From the NCBI GenBank assembly GCA_017620315.1, contig JAFZQQ010000165.1, forward strand, positions 1 through 8,186: a DNA stretch of 8,186 nt. The letters run 5' to 3'. Below the pieces are notes generated by a model. The model worked only from the letters and a program-made list of their open reading frames with translations. It had not been told where the DNA came from and did no database searches. The position numbers were made by a program, and so were the translations under genes. The stretch's first letter is position 1. The number at the start of each line of letters is the position of its first letter. The DNA comes from Oscillospiraceae bacterium. GTDB taxonomy: Bacteria; Bacillota; Clostridia; Oscillospirales; Oscillospiraceae. Shown here piece after piece: positions 1 through 7,419 of the stretch.

Positions 1-224
1 GACGTACCTCTGGTGCACCAGTTGTCCTGCCAAGGGCACAGCTGGGTAGCTATGTACGGACGAGATAAACGCTGAAAGCATCTAAGCGTGAAACTCCCCC
101 TAAGATGAGACCGCTCATCCTATAAGGAGTAAGGGCACAAAGAGACGATTTGTTTGATAGGCCGGAGGTGGAAGCGCAGTAATGTGTGCAGCTGACCGGT
201 ACTAATAGCCCGAGGGCTTGACCT
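1..224 (+). rRNA. rrl: 23S ribosomal RNA, 3' end (partial)
   Basis: The sequence matches the conserved 3' tail of bacterial 23S rRNA (domain VI). It opens just downstream of where the sarcin-ricin loop would lie. It contains GCTGAAAGCATCTAAG (71-86), TTGATAGGCCGG (153-164) and the terminal CCGGTACTAATAGCCCGAGG (196-215) ending in GGCTTGACC. The GGCTTGACC end is what normally pairs with the 5' end of 23S to form the closing helix. The 3' boundary is placed at about 224 by analogy and could be off by a few bases. The rest of the gene lies upstream of the window. No substitutions in conserved blocks suggest a pseudogene. Confidence 0.97.
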
Positions 225-275
225 ACAATTTATGCAGGCAATGCCTTACTTCCTCACTCATCCTTCCCATTGTTC

Positions 276-303
276 GGTTTTCAGGGCGCGAGCCTTGAAA
301 ATC
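276..303 (+). other. 23S-5S spacer hairpin (probable rRNA processing stem)
   Basis: Bases 276-287 pair with 292-303 as a continuous 12-bp stem containing two G-T wobbles and capped by a GCGA (GNRA-type) tetraloop at 288-291. No T-run follows, so it is unlikely to be a terminator. Its place between mature 23S and 5S suggests a processing or RNA-stability stem in the precursor transcript. The structure is read directly from the sequence; the function is inferred. Confidence 0.55.
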
Positions 304-306
304 AAA

Positions 307-330
307 TTGTCGGAGCTGATGTTCCGGCAA
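307..330 (+). other. Hairpin abutting the 5' end of 5S rRNA
   Basis: TTGTCGGA (307-314) pairs with TTCCGGCAA (322-330) as an 8-bp stem with one G-T wobble and an 8-base loop. It ends one or two bases before the inferred mature 5' end of 5S rRNA. This position is suggestive of a cleavage guide for 5S maturation, but no nuclease site can be proven from sequence. The remainder of the 225-331 spacer holds no tRNA. Confidence 0.4.
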
Positions 331-331
331 C

Positions 332-448
<117 letters not shown>

Positions 449-450
449 CA

Positions 451-482
451 AAGAGAGAACGTCGCAAGGCGTTCTCTTTTTT
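451..482 (+). terminator. Intrinsic terminator of the rRNA operon
   Basis: A near-perfect inverted repeat has GAGAACG (455-461) pairing with CGTTCTC (470-476). It extends inward to a C-G pair closing a GCAA tetraloop (464-467) and outward through A-T pairs to 451/480. The 3' arm runs into six T residues (477-482). It begins three bases after 5S rRNA, so it closes the rRNA operon and separates it from the downstream protein genes. Confidence 0.93.
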
Positions 483-483
483 G

Positions 484-512
484 TTGCCAGTTTCAGGTTT
501 ATGTGCTAATAT
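484..512 (+). promoter_or_regulatory. Predicted sigma-A-type extended -10 promoter
   Basis: TTGCCA (484-489) differs from the TTGACA -35 consensus at one base. After a 17-base spacer comes TAATAT (507-512), preceded by TG at 504-505 in the extended -10 position. It lies immediately after the rRNA terminator. Transcription would start near 518-520, giving a leader of roughly 27 bases before the first coding gene. The -10 hexamer matches TATAAT at only four of six positions, so this remains a prediction. Confidence 0.5.
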
Positions 513-531
513 TGATTTGTATATGTTGCAG

Positions 532-539
532 AAGAGGTG
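532..539 (+). promoter_or_regulatory. Ribosome binding site that selects the ATG at 546
   Basis: AAGAGGTG resembles the AGGAGGTG anti-16S consensus. AGAGG ends at 537, eight bases before the ATG at 546. An in-frame GTG at 537 overlaps this element and therefore cannot be served by it, so ATG 546 is the chosen start. Confidence 0.75.
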
Positions 540-545
540 CTTGCC

Positions 546-1931
546 ATGAAGAACTATGACGTAATCATAATCGGCGCGGGTCCCGGCGGAATTTTTTCCG
601 CCTACGAGCTGTGCCATAAAAAGCCTGACATGAGGATCGCAGTTTTTGAGCGCGGCGGCGAGCTGGAAACGCGCAAATGCCCCATCGACGGCAAGAAGGT
701 GACGGGCTGCATTCACTGCCCGACCTGTGCGATCATGAATGGCTTCGGCGGCGCGGGCGCGTTTTCCGACGGAAAGTATAATATTACAAATGCCTTCGGA
801 GGCACGTTGCACGAGTACATCGGAAAGGACGAGGCGCTTTCGCTGATGCGCTACGTCGACGAGATCAACGCGGCCTACGGCGGCAGCAAGACCAAGCTCT
901 ACACGACGGCGAGCTCGTCGCTGAAGACGCTTTGCGTCCAGAACAATCTCCACCTGCTCGACGCGTCGGTGCGCCACCTCGGGACAGACATCAACTACGA
1001 GGTGCTGACCAATCTCTACAACGAGCTGCGCGACAAGGTGGAGTTCTTCTTCCGCACGCCGATCGCGTCCGTTCACAAGGACGGCGACACGTTCAAGGTC
1101 GTGACCGAGAGCGGGGAGGAGTTCTGTGCGCCGTACTGCATCATCTCCGTCGGCCGCAGCGGCAGCAAATGGATGGAAACGGTCTGCGCCGATCTTGAGA
1201 TCCCCACGCGCTCCAACCGCGTCGATCTCGGCGTCCGCGTGGAGCTTCCGGCGGAGGTTTTCCGCCACATAACCGACGAGGTCTATGAGAGCAAGATCGT
1301 TTACAAGACCGAGAAATATCAGGATCTTGTGCGTACGTTCTGCATGAACCCGCGCGGCGCGGTCGTCACCGAAAACACGAACGGCATCGTGACTGTAAAC
1401 GGACACAGCTATGAGGACCCGGCGAAGCAGACGGAAAACACCAACTTTGCGCTGCTGGTCTCAAAGCACTTTACCGAGCCGTTCAAGGACAGTAACGGCT
1501 ATGGCGAGAGCATCGCACGGCTATCCAATATGCTCGGCGGAGGCGTTATCGTGCAGCAGTTCGGAGACCTGATCCGCGGTCACCGCTCCACGCCGAAGCG
1601 CCTGAGCAAGTCCTTCTTCATCACGCCCACGCTCAAGGCGACGCCCGGCGATCTGAGCCTTGTCATGCCTAAGCGTATTCTCGACGGCATCATAGAGATG
1701 ATCTACGCACTCGACAAGATCGCGCCGGGCACAGCGAACCCCGACACGCTGCTGTACGGCGTCGAAGTGAAGTTTTACAATATGGAGGTCGCCATCGACG
1801 AGCATCTTGAGACCTGTTATCCCGGCCTGTTCGTTATCGGCGACGGAAGCGGCGTAACGCATTCGCTTTCGCACGCGAGCGCAAGCGGAGTATATGCGGC
1901 GCGATATATCCTCGAAAAGGAGGGCGCGTGA
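546..1931 (+). CDS. FAD-dependent oxidoreductase (COG2509-type, substrate unknown)
   Basis: This 461-residue cytoplasmic flavoprotein has no signal peptide or membrane segment. Residues 4-15 form the N-terminal Rossmann strand and dinucleotide-binding loop (DVIIIGAGPGG), with the acidic strand end at FERGG (35-39). A cysteine cluster at C45, C55, C58 and C61 comes next, then GFGGAGAFSDGK (66-77). Near the C-terminus, PGLFVIGDGSGVTHSLSHA (426-444) is the second FAD-contacting motif, in which the GD pair normally binds the FAD ribityl chain. The domain order and signatures match the widespread bacterial family annotated as uncharacterised FAD-dependent dehydrogenases (NAD(P)/FAD-dependent oxidoreductases). 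The natural substrate of that family is not known to me, so no reaction is assigned. The start is ATG 546, supported by AAGAGGTG upstream. The stop overlaps the next gene's ATG by one base, implying translational coupling. Transcription is probably from the promoter at 484-512. Confidence 0.9.
   Translation: MKNYDVIIIGAGPGGIFSAYELCHKKPDMRIAVFERGGELETRKCPIDGKKVTGCIHCPTCAIMNGFGGAGAFSDGKYNITNAFGGTLHEYIGKDEALSLMRYVDEINAAYGGSKTKLYTTASSSLKTLCVQNNLHLLDASVRHLGTDINYEVLTNLYNELRDKVEFFFRTPIASVHKDGDTFKVVTESGEEFCAPYCIISVGRSGSKWMETVCADLEIPTRSNRVDLGVRVELPAEVFRHITDEVYESKIVYKTEKYQDLVRTFCMNPRGAVVTENTNGIVTVNGHSYEDPAKQTENTNFALLVSKHFTEPFKDSNGYGESIARLSNMLGGGVIVQQFGDLIRGHRSTPKRLSKSFFITPTLKATPGDLSLVMPKRILDGIIEMIYALDKIAPGTANPDTLLYGVEVKFYNMEVAIDEHLETCYPGLFVIGDGSGVTHSLSHASASGVYAARYILEKEGA
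1917..1924 (+). promoter_or_regulatory. Ribosome binding site for the HD-domain gene
   Basis: AAGGAGGG inside the last codons of the oxidoreductase gene lies seven bases before ATG 1931. This spacing favours ATG 1931 over the in-frame GTG at 1928. With the TGATG stop/start overlap at 1929-1933, it indicates coupled translation. Confidence 0.8.
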
Positions 1932-2497
1932 TGGAACCGAGAGCCCTTTTGGACGCCCTTCATGTCGCGGAACGGCTGAAGGATGCGACTCGCCATTGCT
2001 ACACCTCCGGAGGGAGGCATGAGAGCGTAGCGGAGCACAGCTGGCGCATCACGCTGATGGCTTTTTTCATGCGCGACGAGTTTCCCGAGGCGGATATGGA
2101 CAAGGTCATCCGCATGTGCCTCATTCACGATCTCGGAGAGTGTTTTACCGGCGACATACCTTCGTTTGACAAAACGCAGGCGGATGAGGAGCGGGAGGAG
2201 AAGCTGCTCTATTCCTGGGTCGCCTCCCTTCCGGAGCCTTACCGCGACGAAATGCGCGCCCTCTATGACGAGATGGAGGCGCGCGAGACGACTGAGGCAA
2301 GGATATATAAGGCGCTGGACAACCTTGAGGCGGTGATCCAGCACAACGAGTCAGACCTCTCGACATGGACTGAAAATGAGTTAACGCTCAATCTGACATA
2401 CGGCGAGGACAAGGCTGCGTTCTCGCCATATCTGACCGCGCTTCGCAGGGCTGTGCGCGAGGACACAGAAAAGAAGATAGCGGAGCGGAAGCAGTAA
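1931..2497 (+). CDS. HD-domain metal-dependent phosphohydrolase (YfbR/HDDC2-like)
   Basis: This is a 188-residue soluble protein with an all-helical HD fold. ESVAEHSWR (31-39) carries the first metal-ligand His (H36), IHDLGE (65-70) supplies the H66-D67 doublet and E70, GDIP (74-77) supplies D75, and KALDNLE (127-133) supplies the last metal ligand, D130. The order and spacing, H-x(29)-HD-x2-E-x4-D with a distal Asp, match the HD_3 family that includes Escherichia coli YfbR and eukaryotic HDDC2. Those enzymes hydrolyse deoxyribonucleoside 5'-monophosphates using a divalent metal. By family, the likely role is nucleotide-pool housekeeping; the substrate here is inferred. All metal ligands are present, so it should be active. 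It overlaps the preceding oxidoreductase stop by one base. The next gene starts only 12 bases after its stop. Confidence 0.88.
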   Translation: MEPRALLDALHVAERLKDATRHCYTSGGRHESVAEHSWRITLMAFFMRDEFPEADMDKVIRMCLIHDLGECFTGDIPSFDKTQADEEREEKLLYSWVASLPEPYRDEMRALYDEMEARETTEARIYKALDNLEAVIQHNESDLSTWTENELTLNLTYGEDKAAFSPYLTALRRAVREDTEKKIAERKQ

Positions 2498-2512
2498 AAG
2501 AGGTGAGCCTTG
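2497..2512 (+). promoter_or_regulatory. Ribosome binding site and TTG start of the first peptidase gene
   Basis: AAAGAGGTGA (2497-2506) sits directly after the HD gene stop. The GG ends at 2503, six bases before TTG 2510 and twelve before the in-frame GTG at 2516. The spacing supports the rarer TTG codon, though GTG 2516 (giving MKRIISALV) cannot be excluded. The signal peptide is complete either way. Confidence 0.6.
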
Positions 2513-5398
2513 GGCGTGAAACGTATAATCAGTGCATTGGTTGCTCTGGCAACTGCGCTGACGCTTTCAATCGGGGGTACAAATGCGCAGGCGCGGCGCC
2601 TTGCCCGGAATGAGACGGACGGAGCACCTGAAGAGTCTGCACAGGAGCATGCGACGGGCTACATTGCTTCAGATAACACTTACACCTATCCTACCCCCGA
2701 GGAGGAGAGCGAAGCCTGCGCCGGCAGACTTTTTGAAACAATACCGTCATCGTATGACGGACGGCAGTATCAAACGCCTGTAAAAGATCAGAGCGACAAT
2801 GGAATGTGCTGGGCTTTTGCGGCGTGCGGAGCGCTTGAGGCCAACCTGAAAAAGACAGGCGCGGGAGAACTGGATTTCTCCGAACTGCACATGGGCTATT
2901 CCACGAGCGTTTACAAGTTTAACGGAGAGCTTGTCAACAAGGATCAGGGCGTGACCTTTGAGGGCAATAAAACGTGGAACACGATCATTGACGGCGCAAA
3001 CCGGGAAACCGCTGGAAACTATCTGATGCGCGGTACGGCAATGAGCGGCGCGGTATACGAGGAGGAGGATCCGTATTTGGATCGCGTCACCGTTCTCCGC
3101 GACCCCGCGATCACGGCCGGCAAGCATAAATGCTGCTACGCGCGCGATATTCTGTTTATAACAGGCGAACGGAAATGCAGCGATACAAGGGCGGAGAGCA
3201 TAAAGAAGGCAATTCTGACGTACGGCTCCGCAGAAGCCAGCATGGTCTGGGACGACGGATGCTTTCAGACGGACAATTCCGCATATTATTACCGCGGCAG
3301 CGATAAGCCGGATCACGACGTAATGCTTGTGGGTTGGGATGACAGCTACAAAAAAGAAAATTTCAGCGAAGCCGCCCGACCGAAAAGCAATGGCGCATGG
3401 CTGGTAAAAAACAGTTGGGGCGACGACTGGGGCGACGGAGGATATTTCTGGATATCCTATGAGGACACCGGATTCCCGAGCTATGTTACGGCGTACTGCG
3501 GCGCGGATGAATGGAACTCGCTGATGCACGTTTACGAGAGCGATTATAAGTCTCTGGGCGCTGCCGGCGAGGAAACAGGCTCGATGTTTGCAAAGGTGTT
3601 TGCCATCAAGGGCGGGACGCAGAGCGTAGAAAGCATTCGCCTTTTTATCCCGGAGGGGGGCTCGGTGACTGCCAGCGTCGACGTGATTCCGGATTTCAAA
3701 GGCTTTGAGGGGTACGTTTTTTCCAAATGCGGCAGACGGAGCATCGTATATCCCGGCTGGTATACTATAGACCTTGATTCGCAGGTGAGACTGGCGGAAA
3801 GCGGCAGATTTGCCGTTGTGGTGAGGCTCGAGGGCACGGAATCGATCGGATGCGACGAAACAGAGCTTGACGCTTCTGCGGACGCCAAAGCGTATATATA
3901 TAAAAACGGCGCTTTTGAAAGCACCACAGAAAACTGGAGCATAAAGGCACTGTCGGTGAGCCTTGGGGAACCGGTAAAATATGAACGTCTTTCATTCGAC
4001 GCTAACGGCGGCTCGGGGATCATGCCCGTTCAGTTTATCGCGACGGGAAAGTCGACCGAGTTAAACGAAAACTGCTATACACGCGATTATTGTGATTTTG
4101 CCGGCTGGAACACAAAGCCCGACGGCAGCGGGACGGCTTATACGGATGGCGCTCTTATCAAATTGAAAAAGGATCTGACGCTCTATGCGCAGTGGAGCGC
4201 GGCATGGTCGCTGTCGGACAAGGGGACGCTGACCGTCTGGGGAACGGGAGACGCTGATTTGCCGCCATGGGCCGAGCAGACTGACCGGGTCAGAAAAGCT
4301 GTGATAAGAGAAGGGGTCAAGAGCATTGGAAACAGCGCCTTCAAGGACTGCGTGTCGTTGACGGATGTAACGATACCCGACAGTGTTTCAAGCATAGGCT
4401 GGTGGGCCTTCGAGAACTGTCGGTCGCTTTCTGGAATTTCGATACCCGACAGTGTGACGCAGATTGGCGGGTGGGCGTTCAACGGATGCGAGTCGCTTGA
4501 AAGCATAAGCATCCCCAGTTCCGTGGAGGATATTGCCGGTTCGGCGTTAGCCGGGTGCAAATCGCTATGCGCAGTCACGGTTGAAAAGGGAAATAGGTAT
4601 TACACGGATATAGACGGAGTGCTGTTCAGTAAGGATGGATCAAAACTGATAACGTACCCCGCAGGTAAAAAAGCAGTGGCTTATGCGGTACCTGATGGTG
4701 TGAAGAGCATAGAAGATTATTCGTTCTATGCGTGCGGTCCGCTTGCCGAAGCAATCATTCCCGACGGCGTGACGAGCATAGGCTGGTGGGCGTTTTCAAG
4801 CTGCGCTTCGCTTGTCGCGGTTTCGCTGCCTTGCAGCTTGAATGAAATCAGAGGATTGGCCTTTTCGGATTGTACTTCGCTTAAAAGCATCAGTATACCG
4901 CGCGGAGTGACAAGATTGGGCTGGATGGTCTTTAAGGGATGTACGGCTCTTGAGGATATAGCCTTGCCGGGTGGATTGACAGGTATCGGTATCGACACGT
5001 TTATGAACTGTGCCGTGCTTTCAGATGTCTGGTATGGTGGAAGCAAGGCACAGTGGGAAACACTCGCGGGAAATGCCGGAAGCGTTTTGCCACTTGATGT
5101 GACGGTACATTGCGACACGTTTCCCGTCGAGATCACATCTTCGGCACGCGCGGGAAACAGCGTGATCATTTCGGCACACTGTATCGGGTACGCACACGCT
5201 GCAGCGGTGTGCGCAGCTGATGACGACCGCGGCCGTTTGACGGGAATTCAAACGAAAACGCTTGCGGAGGGCAGAGAAACTGTCGTGGAATTCACTGGGG
5301 TGAATATAAAGAACGGAACAGTGAAGGTGTTCGTGGTCGATGGGAACGGCGCGCCCCTTTGCAGCTGCGCCGTACTCGATCCCGTACAGACGGGATAA
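2510..5398 (+). CDS. Secreted papain-type cysteine peptidase with lectin-like, InlB B-repeat and BspA-type LRR domains
   Basis: This 962-residue protein is exported and multidomain. Residues 1-28 are a signal peptide (KR, hydrophobic core, probable cleavage after NAQA). [12 protein letters not shown] (58-69) is a linker conserved in the neighbouring paralogs. Residues about 79-330 form a C1A papain fold with the expected catalytic set: Q94 (oxyanion), C100 in CWAF, H269 in [10 protein letters not shown] and N301 in KNSWG. Residues about 335-485 resemble the lectin-like domain that follows the protease in clostridial enzymes such as Cwp84. Residues 491-562 are an InlB B-repeat (FDANGG ... FAGWNT ... 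LYAQW). Residues 565-600 form a [13 protein letters not shown] linker, 603-841 hold nine leucine-rich repeat units, and 871-962 form a terminal module shared with the next gene. No LPXTG motif, SLH domain or CWB2 repeat is visible, so surface attachment is unexplained. It lies 12 bases after the HD gene and may be co-transcribed with it. The peptidase domain has extra cysteines (C208, C209, C223, C251, C330) absent from the second copy. Its cellular target is unknown. Confidence 0.92.
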   Translation: MGVKRIISALVALATALTLSIGGTNAQARRLARNETDGAPEESAQEHATGYIASDNTYTYPTPEEESEACAGRLFETIPSSYDGRQYQTPVKDQSDNGMCWAFAACGALEANLKKTGAGELDFSELHMGYSTSVYKFNGELVNKDQGVTFEGNKTWNTIIDGANRETAGNYLMRGTAMSGAVYEEEDPYLDRVTVLRDPAITAGKHKCCYARDILFITGERKCSDTRAESIKKAILTYGSAEASMVWDDGCFQTDNSAYYYRGSDKPDHDVMLVGWDDSYKKENFSEAARPKSNGAWLVKNSWGDDWGDGGYFWISYEDTGFPSYVTAYCGADEWNSLMHVYESDYKSLGAAGEETGSMFAKVFAIKGGTQSVESIRLFIPEGGSVTASVDVIPDFKGFEGYVFSKCGRRSIVYPGWYTIDLDSQVRLAESGRFAVVVRLEGTESIGCDETELDASADAKAYIYKNGAFESTTENWSIKALSVSLGEPVKYERLSFDANGGSGIMPVQFIATGKSTELNENCYTRDYCDFAGWNTKPDGSGTAYTDGALIKLKKDLTLYAQWSAAWSLSDKGTLTVWGTGDADLPPWAEQTDRVRKAVIREGVKSIGNSAFKDCVSLTDVTIPDSVSSIGWWAFENCRSLSGISIPDSVTQIGGWAFNGCESLESISIPSSVEDIAGSALAGCKSLCAVTVEKGNRYYTDIDGVLFSKDGSKLITYPAGKKAVAYAVPDGVKSIEDYSFYACGPLAEAIIPDGVTSIGWWAFSSCASLVAVSLPCSLNEIRGLAFSDCTSLKSISIPRGVTRLGWMVFKGCTALEDIALPGGLTGIGIDTFMNCAVLSDVWYGGSKAQWETLAGNAGSVLPLDVTVHCDTFPVEITSSARAGNSVIISAHCIGYAHAAAVCAADDDRGRLTGIQTKTLAEGRETVVEFTGVNIKNGTVKVFVVDGNGAPLCSCAVLDPVQTG
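4316..5032 (+). repeat. Nine BspA-type leucine-rich repeats (69-bp coding period)
   Basis: The encoded units are 23 residues long with the pattern V-x-x-I-G-x-x-A-F-x-x-C-x-S-L-x-x-I-x-I-P-x-S. They start at residues 603, 626, 649, 672, 731, 754, 777, 800 and 823 of the first peptidase. A longer insert (about 692-730, containing DGVLFSKDG and YPAGKK) separates units four and five, as is usual in BspA-type proteins. At DNA level, GATACCCGACAGTGT recurs 69 bases apart (4372 and 4441). AGCATAGGCTGGTGGGC is identical at 4391-4407 and 4775-4791. These exact matches suggest fairly recent internal duplication or gene conversion. The domain probably binds a protein or glycan ligand. Confidence 0.88.
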
Positions 5399-5415
5399 CG
5401 GCAGACGGGGATAAC
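5387..5415 (+). repeat. Short tandem direct repeat across the stop codon of the first peptidase gene
   Basis: CAGACGGGATAAC (5387-5399) is followed after GG by CAGACGGGGATAAC (5402-5415), identical except for one added G. The first copy contains the TAA stop (5396-5398). A third GATAAC occurs at 5421-5426, just before the next ribosome binding site. It may be a slippage product; no regulatory role is evident. Confidence 0.75.
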
Positions 5416-5426
5416 AGAGAGATAAC

Positions 5427-5433
5427 AAAGGAG
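5427..5433 (+). promoter_or_regulatory. Ribosome binding site for the second peptidase gene
   Basis: AAAGGAG lies nine bases before ATG 5443. The reading frame is open further upstream to 5359, but that extension overlaps the previous gene and lacks a binding site or signal peptide, so ATG 5443 is chosen. The surrounding ACAAAGGAGAAGA resembles ACAAGGAGAAGA before the third copy. Confidence 0.85.
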
Positions 5434-5442
5434 AAGACCGGC

Positions 5443-7398
5443 ATGGCGAGAAACAGGTCCCGTAGGATGAAGATACTGCTCACAGCACTGCTTGCACTGG
5501 TGATGCTGCTGGCTTTGCCGACTGCGGGGACGGCAGAGGCGGAGAGACACGAATTTGTACCGGGGCACGTGTCCTCGGGCAATACCTATGGCTATCCGAC
5601 CCCGGAGGAGGAGAGTGAGGCGTATCAGAGCTTCCTTTTCGAGTCGCTGCCCGCGAAGTACGACGGGCGCTCCGCCCAGTCTCCGGTCAAGAACCAGGGC
5701 GACAGCGGGCTGTGCTGGGCTTTTTCCGCCTGCGCAGCGCTTGAGGCAAGCCTGAGAGTTCAAAACAAGGTCAGCACAAACTACGACTTTTCCGAGCTCC
5801 ACATGGGCTATGCCACAAGCACTTACAAGTACAACAGCAAAACCGTGAATCAGCAGCAGGGCGTCGGCTGGGACACGATATATGACGGAGGAAGCAGAGA
5901 GGTCGCAAGCTGCTATCTTATGCGCGGAACCAGCATGAGCGGCACGGTTGAGGAGTCTGAGGACCCGTTTAAGAGCCTGGAGCGCGCCAATCGCGATCCA
6001 TCGATCACGGAGAGCAGGCATAAGACCTGGTATGTCAATGATATAGTCTTTTTGACGAACACCGAGAGAGCGCAGGACAGTCAGAGAAACATCATAAAAA
6101 GCTCTATCATGACCTACGGTGCGCTCGGCGCGTCGATGTACTATCCTTCTGATGAAAAAGAAGAAAAATACTACTATCAGGAAAAAAACAACGCACTTTA
6201 TTATTCGGGCAATGAAGAGGCAAACCACGATGTGCTGCTGGTCGGCTGGGATGACAACTTCAGCAAATCATATTTTGTTTCAGGACATCAGCCGAAGAAC
6301 AATGGGGCCTGGCTGGTCAAAAACAGCTGGGGAACGAGCTGGGGAGATAAGGGCTATTTTTGGATCTCCTATGAGGATTCCAACTTCCCCGGATACATCA
6401 CCATCTACAGCGGCGCGGACAAGTGGGACAGCTCGGCGCATGTTTATGAAAACGATTACCTGTCACAGGGAAATACGGGTTCGAGCACGGGTTCTCAGTT
6501 CGCAAAGGTATTTCCCATCAGCGCAAGCGGACAGCAGATCAACAGCGTAAAGGTATTCGTCCCGGACGGCGGTTCCGTGACCGCGCAGGTGGACGTCATA
6601 TCAAGCTTCCAGAGCTTCAGCAATTACAGCTTTACCTCGCGCGGAGAGAAGAAGATCACCTATCCGGGCTGGTACACCATATATCTCAACAGCCCCGTGC
6701 AGCTTGCGGGCAGCGGGAGCTTTGCCGTGGTGGTCAAGCTCTCCGGCGCGAGCAAGCTCGGAGCCGACACCGATACCAAGAGCGCGACCGGCGCACAATC
6801 CTATATTCTGAAAAACAGCTCATTCACCACCTGCACTGACAACTGGAGCATAAAGGCGGTTGCGGGCAAGGGCGGAGGCAGCGCCGCCACCTACACCGTC
6901 ACCTTCGACGCGAACGGCGGTACGGTGGGAACGGCAAGCAAGACCGTCACGAACGGACAGACCTACGGCACGCTGCCGACGCCGACGCGAAGCGGATACA
7001 GCTTCGCCGGCTGGTACACGGCAAAGAGCGGCGGAACGCAGATCACGAGCAGCACGACCGTCAGCCTGAGCGCGAACCAGACGCTCTACGCGCACTGGAA
7101 TACCGCAGCTGCAGGCGACACCTATATAACCTCTTTTCGATATAACTACTGGAGCGACACTGTCAGCGCAAGGATAACAGTGGCGTCAGGCGTCAGCGCA
7201 AAAGCGGTCTGCGCGGTGTACAGCGCCTCCGGAAGGCTTATCGACATGGAGGTAAAGACACTGAGAGCAGGCAGAGAATACCATGTGACATTTGATGAAT
7301 TGTGGTTCGACGACGAGGAGGCTGCCTGCGTCAAACTGTTCGTGCTTGACGGGCGAAACGTGCCGCTGTGCGCAAGCCGCGAGCTGATGCTTGGATGA
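5443..7398 (+). CDS. Secreted papain-type cysteine peptidase with lectin-like domain and InlB B-repeat
   Basis: This is a complete 651-residue paralog of the preceding gene, 44 bases downstream of it. A basic N-terminus ([10 protein letters not shown]) and hydrophobic core form a signal peptide with probable cleavage after A33 (AEA). [15 protein letters not shown] (46-60) is the conserved linker. Residues about 70-322 form the C1A peptidase with Q85, C91 in CWAFSAC, H262 in [10 protein letters not shown] and N294 in KNSWG, so it should be catalytically competent. Residues about 328-475 form the lectin-like domain ([24 protein letters not shown]). Residues 484-552 are one InlB B-repeat ([25 protein letters not shown]). 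Residues 559-651 form the terminal module shared with the first copy; the leucine-rich repeats are absent. A Lys/Glu/Tyr-rich insert (about 237-249) precedes the catalytic His on the side that normally shapes the substrate cleft. No covalent or S-layer-type wall anchor is seen. It likely works outside the cell, on an unknown target. Confidence 0.93.
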   Translation: MARNRSRRMKILLTALLALVMLLALPTAGTAEAERHEFVPGHVSSGNTYGYPTPEEESEAYQSFLFESLPAKYDGRSAQSPVKNQGDSGLCWAFSACAALEASLRVQNKVSTNYDFSELHMGYATSTYKYNSKTVNQQQGVGWDTIYDGGSREVASCYLMRGTSMSGTVEESEDPFKSLERANRDPSITESRHKTWYVNDIVFLTNTERAQDSQRNIIKSSIMTYGALGASMYYPSDEKEEKYYYQEKNNALYYSGNEEANHDVLLVGWDDNFSKSYFVSGHQPKNNGAWLVKNSWGTSWGDKGYFWISYEDSNFPGYITIYSGADKWDSSAHVYENDYLSQGNTGSSTGSQFAKVFPISASGQQINSVKVFVPDGGSVTAQVDVISSFQSFSNYSFTSRGEKKITYPGWYTIYLNSPVQLAGSGSFAVVVKLSGASKLGADTDTKSATGAQSYILKNSSFTTCTDNWSIKAVAGKGGGSAATYTVTFDANGGTVGTASKTVTNGQTYGTLPTPTRSGYSFAGWYTAKSGGTQITSSTTVSLSANQTLYAHWNTAAAGDTYITSFRYNYWSDTVSARITVASGVSAKAVCAVYSASGRLIDMEVKTLRAGREYHVTFDELWFDDEEAACVKLFVLDGRNVPLCASRELMLG

Positions 7399-7419
7399 CA
7401 GCCTGCCTTAAGCAGCGAA

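Noticed and set aside
2747..3529. Reverse-strand open frame of 260 codons inside the first peptidase gene
   Set aside because: It is the shadow of the catalytic domain on the other strand, with no domain or plausible ribosome binding site that I can see.
4316..5032. Regular 69-base periodicity considered as a CRISPR-like or satellite repeat
   Set aside because: The periodicity is explained by 23-residue leucine-rich repeats in one open frame. The DNA copies are mostly diverged and no spacers exist.
5359..5442. Upstream extension of the second peptidase frame, or a frameshift fusion of first and second peptidases
   Set aside because: The extension lacks a binding site and would bury the signal peptide. 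The first gene has its own complete C-terminal module and stop, and the second its own ribosome binding site and signal sequence, so they are two separate genes.
5248..6228. Reverse-strand open frame of 326 codons across the junction of the first and second peptidase genes
   Set aside because: It is antisense to two well-supported genes. The hydrophobic stretch near its start is the complement of the Lys/Glu-rich loop (AAA/GAA codons), not a real membrane segment.
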